Below, piece after piece: positions 1 to 6,531 of a stretch of DNA of 7,310 bases; the stretch's first letter is position 1; every line of letters starts with the position of its first letter. The translations under genes were made by a program, and so were the position numbers. This stretch comes from Smithellaceae bacterium. Lineage in GTDB: Bacteria > Desulfobacterota > Syntrophia > Syntrophales > JAQULV01. A model generated the notes under the pieces. The model did no database searches, was not told where the DNA came from, and saw only the letters and a list, made by a program, of their open reading frames with translations. Location: the NCBI GenBank assembly GCA_028718405.1, contig JAQULV010000059.1:1-7310 (forward strand). Reading direction: 5' to 3'.

Positions 1-570
1 GCGGTCATCGCCCGCGTCAAGACGCAGGCCGAAAGGATAGGTCGCAAAAAGAAGATGTCCTTTCCCCTTGAGCAAACGCCGGCCGAGACGACGGCGTACC
101 GGTTCGCCAAACTGGATCTCAAATACTATTCTCCTGAGGCGGGACGCTTCGTGAAAGGGGATTTTGCGAAAGGCGAGGTTTACTACAATAACTCCAGCCA
201 TTTAAGCGTCGGTGCCCCGATTGGCTTTTGGGATCGGGTCGCGATGGAAGGGCGGTTTCACTCCTATTTCTTGGCCGGCTCACTTACCCAACTGTGGCTC
301 GACAGAGATCCTCCGATGGCCGAGACAATTACTCAGCTTATCATAAAGATCTTCCGCGAGACGGAAAACCGGCAAGTCCTTTTCTCACCGGAGTTTACCA
401 CCTGCCTTTCCTGCGGAAATACCTCCCGGGGGCTATACGACAAATGTCCCGCATGCGACTCCGACCGGATTGACGGAATCGCCCGGATCAGTCAGTACTT
501 CAGTCGCATCTCCGGCTGGAACCGGGGAAAGCGCGCGGAGCTGCGCGATCGCTACCGTTCCCAGGCCTGA
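1..570 (+). CDS. nrdD: Anaerobic (class III) ribonucleoside-triphosphate reductase, C-terminal part
   Basis: This is the last 189 codons of a gene cut by the left edge. The frame is open from base 1, so the ATG at 55 is internal, not the start. The family reduces ribonucleoside triphosphates to deoxy forms in the cytoplasm under anoxia, using a glycyl radical installed by the NrdG activase. Family marks seen: a YYNNSSHLSV segment, a TENRQVLFSPEF stretch, then four cysteines in two CxxC pairs (codons 135/138 and 149/152) matching the zinc site near the NrdD C-terminus, then an ARISQYF...SGWNRGK tail. In well-known NrdD proteins this tail reads R-[IV]-x-G-Y, with G carrying the radical; here that position (codon 165, bases 493-495) is CAG, glutamine. 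The family call is firm, but catalytic competence of the usual kind is in doubt. No nrdG lies in the 3' flank. Confidence 0.88.
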   Translation, partial: AVIARVKTQAERIGRKKKMSFPLEQTPAETTAYRFAKLDLKYYSPEAGRFVKGDFAKGEVYYNNSSHLSVGAPIGFWDRVAMEGRFHSYFLAGSLTQLWLDRDPPMAETITQLIIKIFRETENRQVLFSPEFTTCLSCGNTSRGLYDKCPACDSDRIDGIARISQYFSRISGWNRGKRAELRDRYRSQA

Positions 571-638
571 TGATCTTCACAATTCCGATTGGTTCAACCC
601 CGCAAGCCCTTTTTTGCTGACAAATTGGGGCCCTCGCC

Positions 639-667
639 TTGACAGGGTATAGCTACGTCAATATATT
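639..667 (+). promoter_or_regulatory. Sigma-70-type promoter ahead of gmhA
   Basis: A perfect -35 hexamer TTGACA (639-644) is followed after exactly 17 bases by TATATT (662-667), one mismatch from the -10 consensus. Transcription would start near 673-675, leaving a leader of about 40 bases before gmhA. The region lacks the CCCCAT-type -10 of heat-shock sigma-32 promoters, and no CIRCE inverted repeat is seen. A short CCCT/AGGG inverted repeat overlaps the -35 box but is too small to call an operator. It is the only clear promoter upstream of the gmhA-grpE-dnaK run. Confidence 0.72.
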
Positions 668-711
668 AGGTAAAATTTCGAGGCTGGCTGGAATCGACGG
701 TCAAGCGGAGG

Positions 712-1299
712 GTGATGGAAGACTACATAGTTAAAATATTTAAGGAAAGTAGCCAGTTAAAGGAAGTCTTCGTCAATGAAAACCTGGGAAAGCTTGTCGC
801 GGTTGTTGAAGCCCTGACGGCAGCCCTTAAGGCGGGCAATAAGATCCTGCTCTTCGGAAACGGTGGTAGCGCTGCTGACGCTCAACATCTGGCTGCGGAA
901 TTTGTGAATAGATTTCTCATCGAGAGACCGCCGCTGCCCGCCCTGGCGTTAACGACGGATAGCTCAGTTATCACGAGTATCGGCAACGATTACGACTTTT
1001 CGGACATCTTCGCCAAGCAGATCAGGGCGTTGGGCCAGGCAGGGGATGTGGCTTGGGGGATAAGCACGAGCGGTAATTCTGCAAATGTCCTTAAAGGGTT
1101 GGAGACGGCCAAGAAGATCGGGCTTATCACTGTGGGGCTAACGGGGAAAGATGGAGGAGAGATTGCTAAGATAGCCGACTATTCCCTCCATGTATCATCG
1201 GGCAACACGGCGCGGATCCAGGAGGTTCATATTACCGCGGGCCATGTGATCTGCGAAATGATTGATTTGAAACTGTTTCAGAAACCAGATCTGAAATAG
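712..1299 (+). CDS. gmhA: Phosphoheptose isomerase (sedoheptulose 7-phosphate isomerase)
   Basis: GmhA converts sedoheptulose 7-phosphate to glycero-manno-heptose 7-phosphate, the first step to ADP-heptose for the LPS inner core, in the cytoplasm. The 195-residue protein has the normal family length and is one SIS domain. Seen: the phosphate-binding loop GNGGSAADAQH (49-59), NRF (66-68), STSGNS (118-123) and TARIQEVHITAGH (166-178). H59, E63, Q170 and H178 fall, with a constant offset of two, on the E. coli zinc and catalytic residues H61, E65, Q172 and H180, so the enzyme should be active. The start is GTG 712 or ATG 715; the GGAGG at 707-711 touches the GTG and is 3 bases from the ATG, so ATG 715 is preferred by spacing although both are close. 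It is the first gene behind the promoter at 639-667, with grpE 38 bases downstream. Confidence 0.95.
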   Translation: MMEDYIVKIFKESSQLKEVFVNENLGKLVAVVEALTAALKAGNKILLFGNGGSAADAQHLAAEFVNRFLIERPPLPALALTTDSSVITSIGNDYDFSDIFAKQIRALGQAGDVAWGISTSGNSANVLKGLETAKKIGLITVGLTGKDGGEIAKIADYSLHVSSGNTARIQEVHITAGHVICEMIDLKLFQKPDLK

Positions 1300-1337
1300 A
1301 TAGCATACGGATAATAGGAAAGGAACGAAGCGTAGGA

Positions 1338-1934
1338 ATGGTAAAGAAGCACGGAAATGGTGAAGATGCCCCGGTTGAGACGGACGCGGGCGAAGAAGGC
1401 CTCGTTTGGGAGAGCGGTGGCGCTGAGGAGCTTCTGGCCAGACTGAAGGAGAAGGAAAAAGAGGCGGCGGAGAACTACGATAGGTACGTGCGGGCCGTGG
1501 CGGAACTGGATAACTTGAAGAAAAGGGCACAGAAAGAGAAGGCCGATGCGATTAAATACGGAAACGAGTGCATCATCAAGGATATCCTTCCTTTCTTGGA
1601 TAGTCTGAACCGGGCCATTGACCACGCGGGTAGTTCGAATGACTTCGAAGGTTTCAAGAAGGGCTTGGAACTGGCGAAGGAGCAGTTCATAGGCTGTCTG
1701 AGGAAGCACGGCGTCGAAGAGGTGGAGACCGAAGGAAAAGAATTCGATCCCTACGTTCACGAGGCGATGCTTCAGGAGGAGAGCGCGGAGCATGACGACA
1801 ATAAGATCGTCCGCGAGTTTGAGAAGGGTTACACTTTGAACAAAAGGTTGCTGCGGCCGGCCAAGGTATCGGTCAGCAAGCGGCAACATAAACATAAGGA
1901 ACATGTACACAGTGAACATTCAGATCAGAATTAA
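1338..1934 (+). CDS. grpE: Nucleotide exchange factor GrpE
   Basis: GrpE is the DnaK co-chaperone that drives ADP release in the Hsp70 cycle. The 198-residue protein has an acidic, probably disordered N-terminus (about 1-28), a long charged coiled-coil helix (about 29-75; AELDNLKKRAQKEKADAIKYG is its core), a helical-bundle segment (about 80-120) and the C-terminal beta domain that contacts DnaK, with FDPYVHEAM (136-144) and GYTLNKRLLRPAKVSVS (164-180). After the normal end of the fold comes a histidine-rich tail with His at 184, 186, 189, 191 and 194. The purine-rich AAAGGAA at 1319-1325 is 12 bases from the ATG and the nearer TAGGA at 1333-1337 abuts it, so initiation is probably modest. 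Its stop codon overlaps the dnaK ribosome-binding site, consistent with coupled translation of the two partners. Confidence 0.96.
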   Translation: MVKKHGNGEDAPVETDAGEEGLVWESGGAEELLARLKEKEKEAAENYDRYVRAVAELDNLKKRAQKEKADAIKYGNECIIKDILPFLDSLNRAIDHAGSSNDFEGFKKGLELAKEQFIGCLRKHGVEEVETEGKEFDPYVHEAMLQEESAEHDDNKIVREFEKGYTLNKRLLRPAKVSVSKRQHKHKEHVHSEHSDQN

Positions 1935-1940
1935 GGAGGA
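1933..1940 (+). promoter_or_regulatory. Strong ribosome-binding site of dnaK
   Basis: AAGGAGGA is a near-perfect anti-16S match placed 9-10 bases before the dnaK ATG at 1950. It overlaps the TAA stop of grpE (1932-1934), so ribosomes finishing grpE end on it. This fits the need for far more DnaK than GrpE. Confidence 0.85.
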
Positions 1941-1949
1941 TTTCTAGAT

Positions 1950-3860
1950 ATGGGAAAGATTATAGGCATCGACTTGGGGACGACCAACTCATGCGTCGCT
2001 ATTATGGCCGGCGGGGACCCTGTCGTTATCGCCAATCAGGAGGGAAATCGTACAACGCCTTCGATGGTGGCGTTTACAGACAGCGGCGAGCGTCTCGTTG
2101 GTCAGGTAGCGAAGCGTCAAGCCGTCACCAATCCGGAAAACACGATCTACGCCGTGAAGAGACTTATTGGTAGGAAGTTCAGTACGAAAGAAGTCCAGTA
2201 TGACGTTCCCATTACCGCCTATAAGATCACGGAGGCGAAGAATGGAGACGCCCAGGTGACGGTGCGGGGCAAGGATTTCAGCCCGGCCGAGATCTCTTCC
2301 ATGATCCTCGTCAAGATGAAGCAGACTGCCGAGGATTATCTGGGGGAGAAGGTGACGGATGCCGTCATTACGGTTCCGGCTTACTTTAACGACTCGCAGC
2401 GCCAGGCAACCAAGGACGCCGGAAAGATCGCAGGACTAAATGTCTTAAGAATCATCAACGAACCTACGGCGGCGGCTTTGGCTTACGGCCTTGATAAGAA
2501 GAAAGACGAGAAGATCGCCGTCTTCGACCTGGGGGGAGGTACGTTTGATATCTCGATCCTGGAGTTGGGCGACGGGGTCTTCGAGGTCAAGTCCACCAAT
2601 GGTGATACGCATTTAGGCGGCGAGGACTTCGACCAAAGGGTCATCGACTACCTGGTGACGGAGTTCAAAAAGGACCAGGGAATCGACCTGCGTTCCGACC
2701 GCATGGCCCTGCAGCGGCTTAAGGAAGCGGCGGAGAAGGCGAAGATGGAGCTTTCGACCGCCATGGAGACGGATATCAATCTGCCCTTCATCACGGCCGA
2801 CGCATCGGGACCGAAACATATGAACCTGAAACTTACCCGGGCGAAACTCGAGGCCTTGGTCGAGGAGTTGGTCAATAAGGTCGTAGGTCCCTGCCAGACG
2901 GCGCTGAAGGATGCGAACCTGACGCCCAAGGACATCGATGAGGTGATTCTCGTGGGCGGTATGACGCGTATGCCGCGGGTCCAGCAAAAGGTGAAAGAGA
3001 TCTTTAGTAAGGAACCACATAAGGGTGTCAACCCCGATGAGGTTGTGGCCGTCGGCGCCGCAATCCAGGGTGGCGTCCTTTCCGGAGACGTGAAGGACAT
3101 CTTGCTCCTCGACGTGACGCCGCTTTCTTTAGGCATTGAGACCTTAGGCGGCGTGATGACGAAGCTGATCGAGAAGAACACGACCATCCCCACGCGGAAG
3201 AGTCAGATCTTTTCGACAGCGGCGGACAACCAGCCGGCGGTTTCGATTCACGTCCTGCAAGGTGAACGCTCCATGGCCTCCGACAACCGGACGCTGGGAC
3301 GCTTCGAACTGGTCGGGATTCCGGCAGCGCCACGCGGCATGCCGCAGATTGAGGTAACCTTCGATATCGACGCCAACGGCATCGTTCACGTCTCAGCTAA
3401 GGACCTGGGTACCGGCAAAGAGCAGAGTATCAAGATTACCGCCTCCAGCGGACTCACGGAGTCTGAGATCGAGAAACTCGTGAAAGACGCCGAGGCCCAT
3501 TCCGAAGACGACAAGAAGAAGAAAGACCTGATCGAGGCGAGAAACCACGCCGACGCGATGGCCTACGGTATTGAGAAGAACGTCAAAGAGTTCGGCGATA
3601 AGATCAGTGCCGACGAAAAGGCCAAGATCGAGGAAGCGATTGCGACCGTGAAGAAGGCGATCGAAGGTGACGATATCGCGGCGATCCAGAAGGCGCAGGA
3701 GGATCTGACCAACGCCAGCCACAAACTGGCCGAGGCCATGTACGCGAAGACCACTACCGAGCAGCAGGCGGAGGCCCAAGGTGAAACTGGGGCCGGCGCA
3801 AAAGCCGGTGGCAAGAAAGACGACGATGTCGTCGACGCCGATTTTGAAGAAGTGAAGTAA
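1950..3860 (+). CDS. dnaK: Chaperone protein DnaK (Hsp70)
   Basis: DnaK is the ATP-driven cytoplasmic Hsp70 that binds exposed hydrophobic segments with DnaJ and GrpE. At 636 residues it is full length (E. coli 638). The N-terminus [18 protein letters not shown] is the phosphate-1 signature (ATP lobe I). Further marks are [12 protein letters not shown] (143-154), [10 protein letters not shown] (171-180), the second Hsp70 signature [14 protein letters not shown] (192-205, with T198 at the autophosphorylation site) and the third [13 protein letters not shown] (332-344). The linker [16 protein letters not shown] leads into the peptide-binding beta sandwich, and a charged helical lid follows from about 500. 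The C-terminus has a low-complexity Gly/Ala/Lys stretch and the conserved acidic end [11 protein letters not shown]. It is the last gene of the gmhA-grpE-dnaK unit; dnaJ does not follow, so it must be elsewhere if present. Confidence 0.99.
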   Translation: MGKIIGIDLGTTNSCVAIMAGGDPVVIANQEGNRTTPSMVAFTDSGERLVGQVAKRQAVTNPENTIYAVKRLIGRKFSTKEVQYDVPITAYKITEAKNGDAQVTVRGKDFSPAEISSMILVKMKQTAEDYLGEKVTDAVITVPAYFNDSQRQATKDAGKIAGLNVLRIINEPTAAALAYGLDKKKDEKIAVFDLGGGTFDISILELGDGVFEVKSTNGDTHLGGEDFDQRVIDYLVTEFKKDQGIDLRSDRMALQRLKEAAEKAKMELSTAMETDINLPFITADASGPKHMNLKLTRAKLEALVEELVNKVVGPCQTALKDANLTPKDIDEVILVGGMTRMPRVQQKVKEIFSKEPHKGVNPDEVVAVGAAIQGGVLSGDVKDILLLDVTPLSLGIETLGGVMTKLIEKNTTIPTRKSQIFSTAADNQPAVSIHVLQGERSMASDNRTLGRFELVGIPAAPRGMPQIEVTFDIDANGIVHVSAKDLGTGKEQSIKITASSGLTESEIEKLVKDAEAHSEDDKKKKDLIEARNHADAMAYGIEKNVKEFGDKISADEKAKIEEAIATVKKAIEGDDIAAIQKAQEDLTNASHKLAEAMYAKTTTEQQAEAQGETGAGAKAGGKKDDDVVDADFEEVK

Positions 3861-3878
3861 AGGGATTGTTTACCCCTG

Positions 3879-3911
3879 ATGCCCGGGATGCTAAGGCACC
3901 CGGGCATTTTT
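3879..3911 (+). terminator. Intrinsic terminator after dnaK
   Basis: ATGCCCGGG (3879-3887) pairs with CCCGGGCAT (3899-3907). Inside, TGC (3889-3891) pairs with GCA (3896-3898) past a one-base bulge at 3888, leaving a TAAG loop. A run of five T (3907-3911) follows directly. The hairpin begins 19 bases after the dnaK stop and closes the gmhA-grpE-dnaK transcript. No A-run lies on the other side of the stem, so it works in the plus direction only. Confidence 0.93.
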
Positions 3912-3942
3912 GTATCGACGGAGCGAGAGCTTTGGTGTATTG

Positions 3943-4533
3943 ATGACCATGTGCAGGGGAGAAACTACACCGCCCGCCTATCGACAAAGAGTAAAGCGTC
4001 TGACGCCCGGTCTTATCCTGGTGGCGATGCTTATTGCCGGCGTCGCGTCTGCAGCTGATCAAGGGCGGCCGGCGCGGGTCATTCTGCTTAGGAATGAGGA
4101 ATACCTTCCTGCGGTGCTGAGGGTCGTCGACGATGCGCGCCGCGAGATAAAGGCCTCCTTCTTTCTCTTTAAGACAACCGGCTACCGGGACGGCGGCTCT
4201 GACCAAGTGGCGACGCATCTGATTGCCGCCGCGGCCAGGGGCGTCCGCGTTGAGATTGTCCTGGAACGAGAGAATGGTTCTGCGGCCGGCGCCAGTCGGG
4301 ACAACGAAGAGACAGCTATAAAGCTGAAAGAAGGCGGGGTAAAGGTGTTCTTCGATGCGCCGTTCGTCACGACCCACACGAAACTCATGGTCGTAGACGG
4401 CCGCTACGTTTTAATCGGGAGTCATAATCTCACCAATTCGGCATTGAGGTACAACAACGAAATCTCAGTGCTCGTCGACTCTCCCGAGTTGGCGGCGGAG
4501 GCACTTGATTACATGACGAGACTTCATCCGTAA
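3943..4533 (+). CDS. Exported phospholipase-D-superfamily protein with one HKD motif (probable nuclease)
   Basis: The 196-residue protein starts with a Sec signal: a basic n-region (RQRVKR), the hydrophobic run LTPGLILVAMLIAG, and a likely cleavage at ASA|AD near residue 38, so it acts in or beyond the periplasm. The mature part is one PLD-like domain with HTKLMVVD (H145, K147, D152; HxKx4D) followed by IGSHNLTNSALRYNNE. Single-HKD proteins of this size, such as the Nuc endonucleases, dimerise to join two HKD motifs; cleavage of nucleic acid phosphodiesters is the best guess, but a lipase or other phosphodiesterase is possible. ATG 3943 is chosen because it keeps the complete signal peptide; ATG 3949 is a close alternative, and the TTG at 3910 lies in the terminator T-run. 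No strong ribosome-binding site or promoter is seen in the 31 bases after the terminator. The next gene follows after 9 bases. Confidence 0.85.
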   Translation: MTMCRGETTPPAYRQRVKRLTPGLILVAMLIAGVASAADQGRPARVILLRNEEYLPAVLRVVDDARREIKASFFLFKTTGYRDGGSDQVATHLIAAAARGVRVEIVLERENGSAAGASRDNEETAIKLKEGGVKVFFDAPFVTTHTKLMVVDGRYVLIGSHNLTNSALRYNNEISVLVDSPELAAEALDYMTRLHP

Positions 4534-4538
4534 GGAGA
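4532..4538 (+). promoter_or_regulatory. Ribosome-binding site that sets the GTG start at 4543
   Basis: AAGGAGA overlaps the stop (4531-4533) of the upstream PLD-like gene and lies 4-5 bases ahead of GTG 4543. It supports GTG as the start and suggests translational coupling between the two genes. Confidence 0.7.
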
Positions 4539-4542
4539 AACT

Positions 4543-5742
4543 GTGCCTTTCAAAAAGATCATCGGAGCCGGGATCGTTTTCGTCCTGGTCTTACCATTTG
4601 TCCTTCTCGGTGTCGGTCACACCGCCGAACTGAGCGCCAGGCCCGTTAAGGCGCCATCACGGACCATCGGTTGCGTTCTGCCCCTTTCCGGAAGGTACGC
4701 CTCCTATGGAAACAAGGCGCTGGAGGCCATCATTATGGCGGCGGGTATCTTTGATGTTAAGAAGACACCGCTGCGCATTGCTGTCGCCGACTCGCAAGGC
4801 ATTCCTGAAGAGGCCGGGAAAGCAGTGACAAGACTGGCTGCCGAATCTGGACTGATGTGCATTTTGGGGCCCATGAGTGGTGCGGAGGCGGAAGAGGCCG
4901 CCCGCGAGGCACAGCGGTTGAAGGTTCCCATCATTCTTCTTACCCAGAAAGAAGGCCTGAGCGCAGCGGGGGAATACGTCTTTCAGAACTATTTGACCGC
5001 AGCCATGCAGGTGAGAGCTTTAGCAAGATACGCCGTTGGGGAGCTGGGGCTGACGAGATTTGCTGCACTTTATCCCGAAAGTCCTTATGGGCACGAACTT
5101 ATAAATCTCTTCCGCACTGAGGTGACCAGAAGAGGAGGCGGACTGATCCGTACCCAATCCTACGAGGAAGGCCAGACGGATTTCGGTCGCCAAATAAAAA
5201 CACTGACGGGCATGCCGGTTAACGATGATTCGGAGGGCGAGGAAGGTATAGGCATTGAGCCTCAACCGGTCGTCGATTTTGACGCCATCTTTATACCCGA
5301 TGTGCCAAGTCGGGCGGGAATGATCGCTGCGCAACTTAATTTCTACAATGTCTCAGGGGTGCAACTCTTGGGGACGAGTGCCTGGAACTCTCCCGAGTTG
5401 CTACGGCAAAACAGTGGAGACGTAAACGGCGCCATTTTTGTCGACGTCTACACGCCCGACAGTTATTACTCCCACGTGAACGATTTCAAAGAGGCCTTTT
5501 TCAAGGCCTACGGACGAGAACCGGCGAGCATGGAAGCCCTCGTCTACGACGCTGCCGGCATAGTAGCCAGCTTACTTCGAAACAATCAGATCGATTCCCG
5601 CGACAGATTCCGGACCGCTCTTCTCTCCGTAAAGAAATACCAAGGGGTAACAGGACAGATATCCTTCGCCGGAAGCCGGGAGGCCCAGAAGGAGATTATG
5701 ATTCTCCAGGCGAAGGATGACAGGATTATACCGGTAAGATAG
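4543..5742 (+). CDS. Periplasmic type-1 ligand-binding protein, LppC/LpoA-like (putative penicillin-binding-protein activator)
   Basis: The 399-residue protein starts at GTG 4543 with a signal peptide (KK, then GAGIVFVLVLPFVLLGVG) and possible cleavage after A28. There is no lipobox cysteine, so it appears soluble, not lipid-anchored as E. coli LpoA is. The mature part is a two-lobed type-1 periplasmic-binding fold: IGCVLPLSGRYASYGNKALE (42-61), LGPMSGAEAEEAA, VPIILLTQKEG, ALYPESPYGHEL, then VDFDAIFIPDVPSRAGMIAA (244-263) and LLGTSAWNSPELL. The VDFDAIFIPD segment and the preceding acidic loop (about 227-241) resemble the LppC/YraM-like branch more than amino-acid receptors. Proteins of this branch are often named penicillin-binding-protein activators, but branched-chain amino-acid ABC receptors share the fold, and no permease or ATPase gene lies beside it. 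It sits 9 bases after the PLD-like gene and 11 before surE. Confidence 0.82.
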   Translation: MPFKKIIGAGIVFVLVLPFVLLGVGHTAELSARPVKAPSRTIGCVLPLSGRYASYGNKALEAIIMAAGIFDVKKTPLRIAVADSQGIPEEAGKAVTRLAAESGLMCILGPMSGAEAEEAAREAQRLKVPIILLTQKEGLSAAGEYVFQNYLTAAMQVRALARYAVGELGLTRFAALYPESPYGHELINLFRTEVTRRGGGLIRTQSYEEGQTDFGRQIKTLTGMPVNDDSEGEEGIGIEPQPVVDFDAIFIPDVPSRAGMIAAQLNFYNVSGVQLLGTSAWNSPELLRQNSGDVNGAIFVDVYTPDSYYSHVNDFKEAFFKAYGREPASMEALVYDAAGIVASLLRNNQIDSRDRFRTALLSVKKYQGVTGQISFAGSREAQKEIMILQAKDDRIIPVR

Positions 5743-5753
5743 GTGTTGCTCAG

Positions 5754-6524
5754 ATGAGATTTCTGTTGACGAATGACGATGGTATCTATGCAAAAGGCCT
5801 GGCCGCCCTGCACCAAGAGCTGTCTAAGGATGCCGACTGCCTGGTTGTGGCCCCCGAGGTGGAGCAGAGCGCGGTGGGCCACGCGATCACACTTTTCAGG
5901 CCTTTGATGGTAAGAGAGGTGAAGAGAAACGGCAGCTTCTTAGGCTACGCCGTGGCGGGGACGCCGGCCGACTGTGTCAAGCTGGGCATCAGGGAGCTGT
6001 CAGAGCAGCCCGTTGATCTGGTGGTTTCCGGGATCAACATGGGAGGAAATGTAGGCATCAATGTGATCTATTCAGGGACGGTCTCCGCTGCTACCGAAGG
6101 TGCTATCATGGGCGTACCCTCATTGGCCCTGTCTCTCGACACCCACCGTGACCCCGACTTCACCTTTGCCGCCAAGTTTGCCCGCAAGATGGCGGCCTTC
6201 GTGATGCAGAACCGTTTTCTGAATTGCCTGGCCCTCAATGTGAATATCCCCGCGCTTCCCGAGGAAGAGATCAAGGGCGTGGTCGTTGCCAGGCAGGGGA
6301 AGACGAGACTTATGGAGAATTTTGACAAAAGGACCGATCCCCGCGACAACCTCTACTACTGGCTCGCCGGGGAGACGCAACTTTCGGCCGACGAAGGTAC
6401 CGACGCCGATGCCTGCGCCCTGAACCGGGGCTTCATCACGGTTATGCCCCTCCACTATGACCTGACCTGTTATAAAGCGATGGATGAACTGGAAGGCAAG
6501 GTGAGGGATCACCTCAAGCTCTAG
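5754..6524 (+). CDS. surE: 5'/3'-nucleotidase SurE
   Basis: SurE is a cytoplasmic metal-dependent phosphatase acting on nucleoside 5'- and 3'-monophosphates; some members also remove phosphate from short polyphosphate. The 256-residue length is typical. The N-terminus MRFLLTNDDGIYAKG gives D8 and D9, S39 lies in EVEQSAVGHA, and N95 lies in VSGINMGGNVG; these match exactly the D8, D9, S39 and N95 metal ligands of the Thermotoga maritima enzyme. GTPADCVKLG (69-78) and YSGTVSAATEGAIMGVPSLA are further family marks, and the NVNIPALP block is present. The ATG has only a weak AGGTG (5741-5745) upstream, partly within the previous stop, so it may depend on coupling. The pcm, nlpD and rpoS genes often found with surE in gammaproteobacteria are not here. 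The stop lies 7 bases from the convergent stress-protein gene. Confidence 0.97.
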   Translation: MRFLLTNDDGIYAKGLAALHQELSKDADCLVVAPEVEQSAVGHAITLFRPLMVREVKRNGSFLGYAVAGTPADCVKLGIRELSEQPVDLVVSGINMGGNVGINVIYSGTVSAATEGAIMGVPSLALSLDTHRDPDFTFAAKFARKMAAFVMQNRFLNCLALNVNIPALPEEEIKGVVVARQGKTRLMENFDKRTDPRDNLYYWLAGETQLSADEGTDADACALNRGFITVMPLHYDLTCYKAMDELEGKVRDHLKL

Positions 6525-6531
6525 ATGCCTT

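Noticed and set aside
571..640. Terminator for the nrdD-like gene around GCAA...TTGC near 602-616
   Set aside because: The stem has only four weak base pairs and the T-run lies in the loop, not after the stem.
1300..1337. Possible internal promoter before grpE (GATAAT at 1310-1315)
   Set aside because: No acceptable -35 element lies 16-18 bases upstream; TTGAAA at 1267-1272 is too far away, and no sigma-32 type -10 is present.
1278..1919. 213-codon minus-strand open frame opposite grpE
   Set aside because: It is the antisense of a clear GrpE coding region; its Leu/Phe-rich translation reflects Glu/Lys codons on the other strand.
2613..3193. Overlapping minus-strand open frames inside dnaK
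   Set aside because: They lie wholly within a conserved Hsp70 coding region and have no recognisable product.
3910..3942. Extended start (TTG 3910) for the PLD-like protein
   Set aside because: It begins within the terminator T-run, has no ribosome-binding site, and would put extra residues before an already complete signal peptide.
3754..4377. 207-codon minus-strand open frame across the 3' end of dnaK, the terminator and the PLD-like gene
   Set aside because: It overlaps two well-supported genes and a terminator, its translation shows no recognisable domain, and long antisense frames are expected opposite GC-rich coding DNA.
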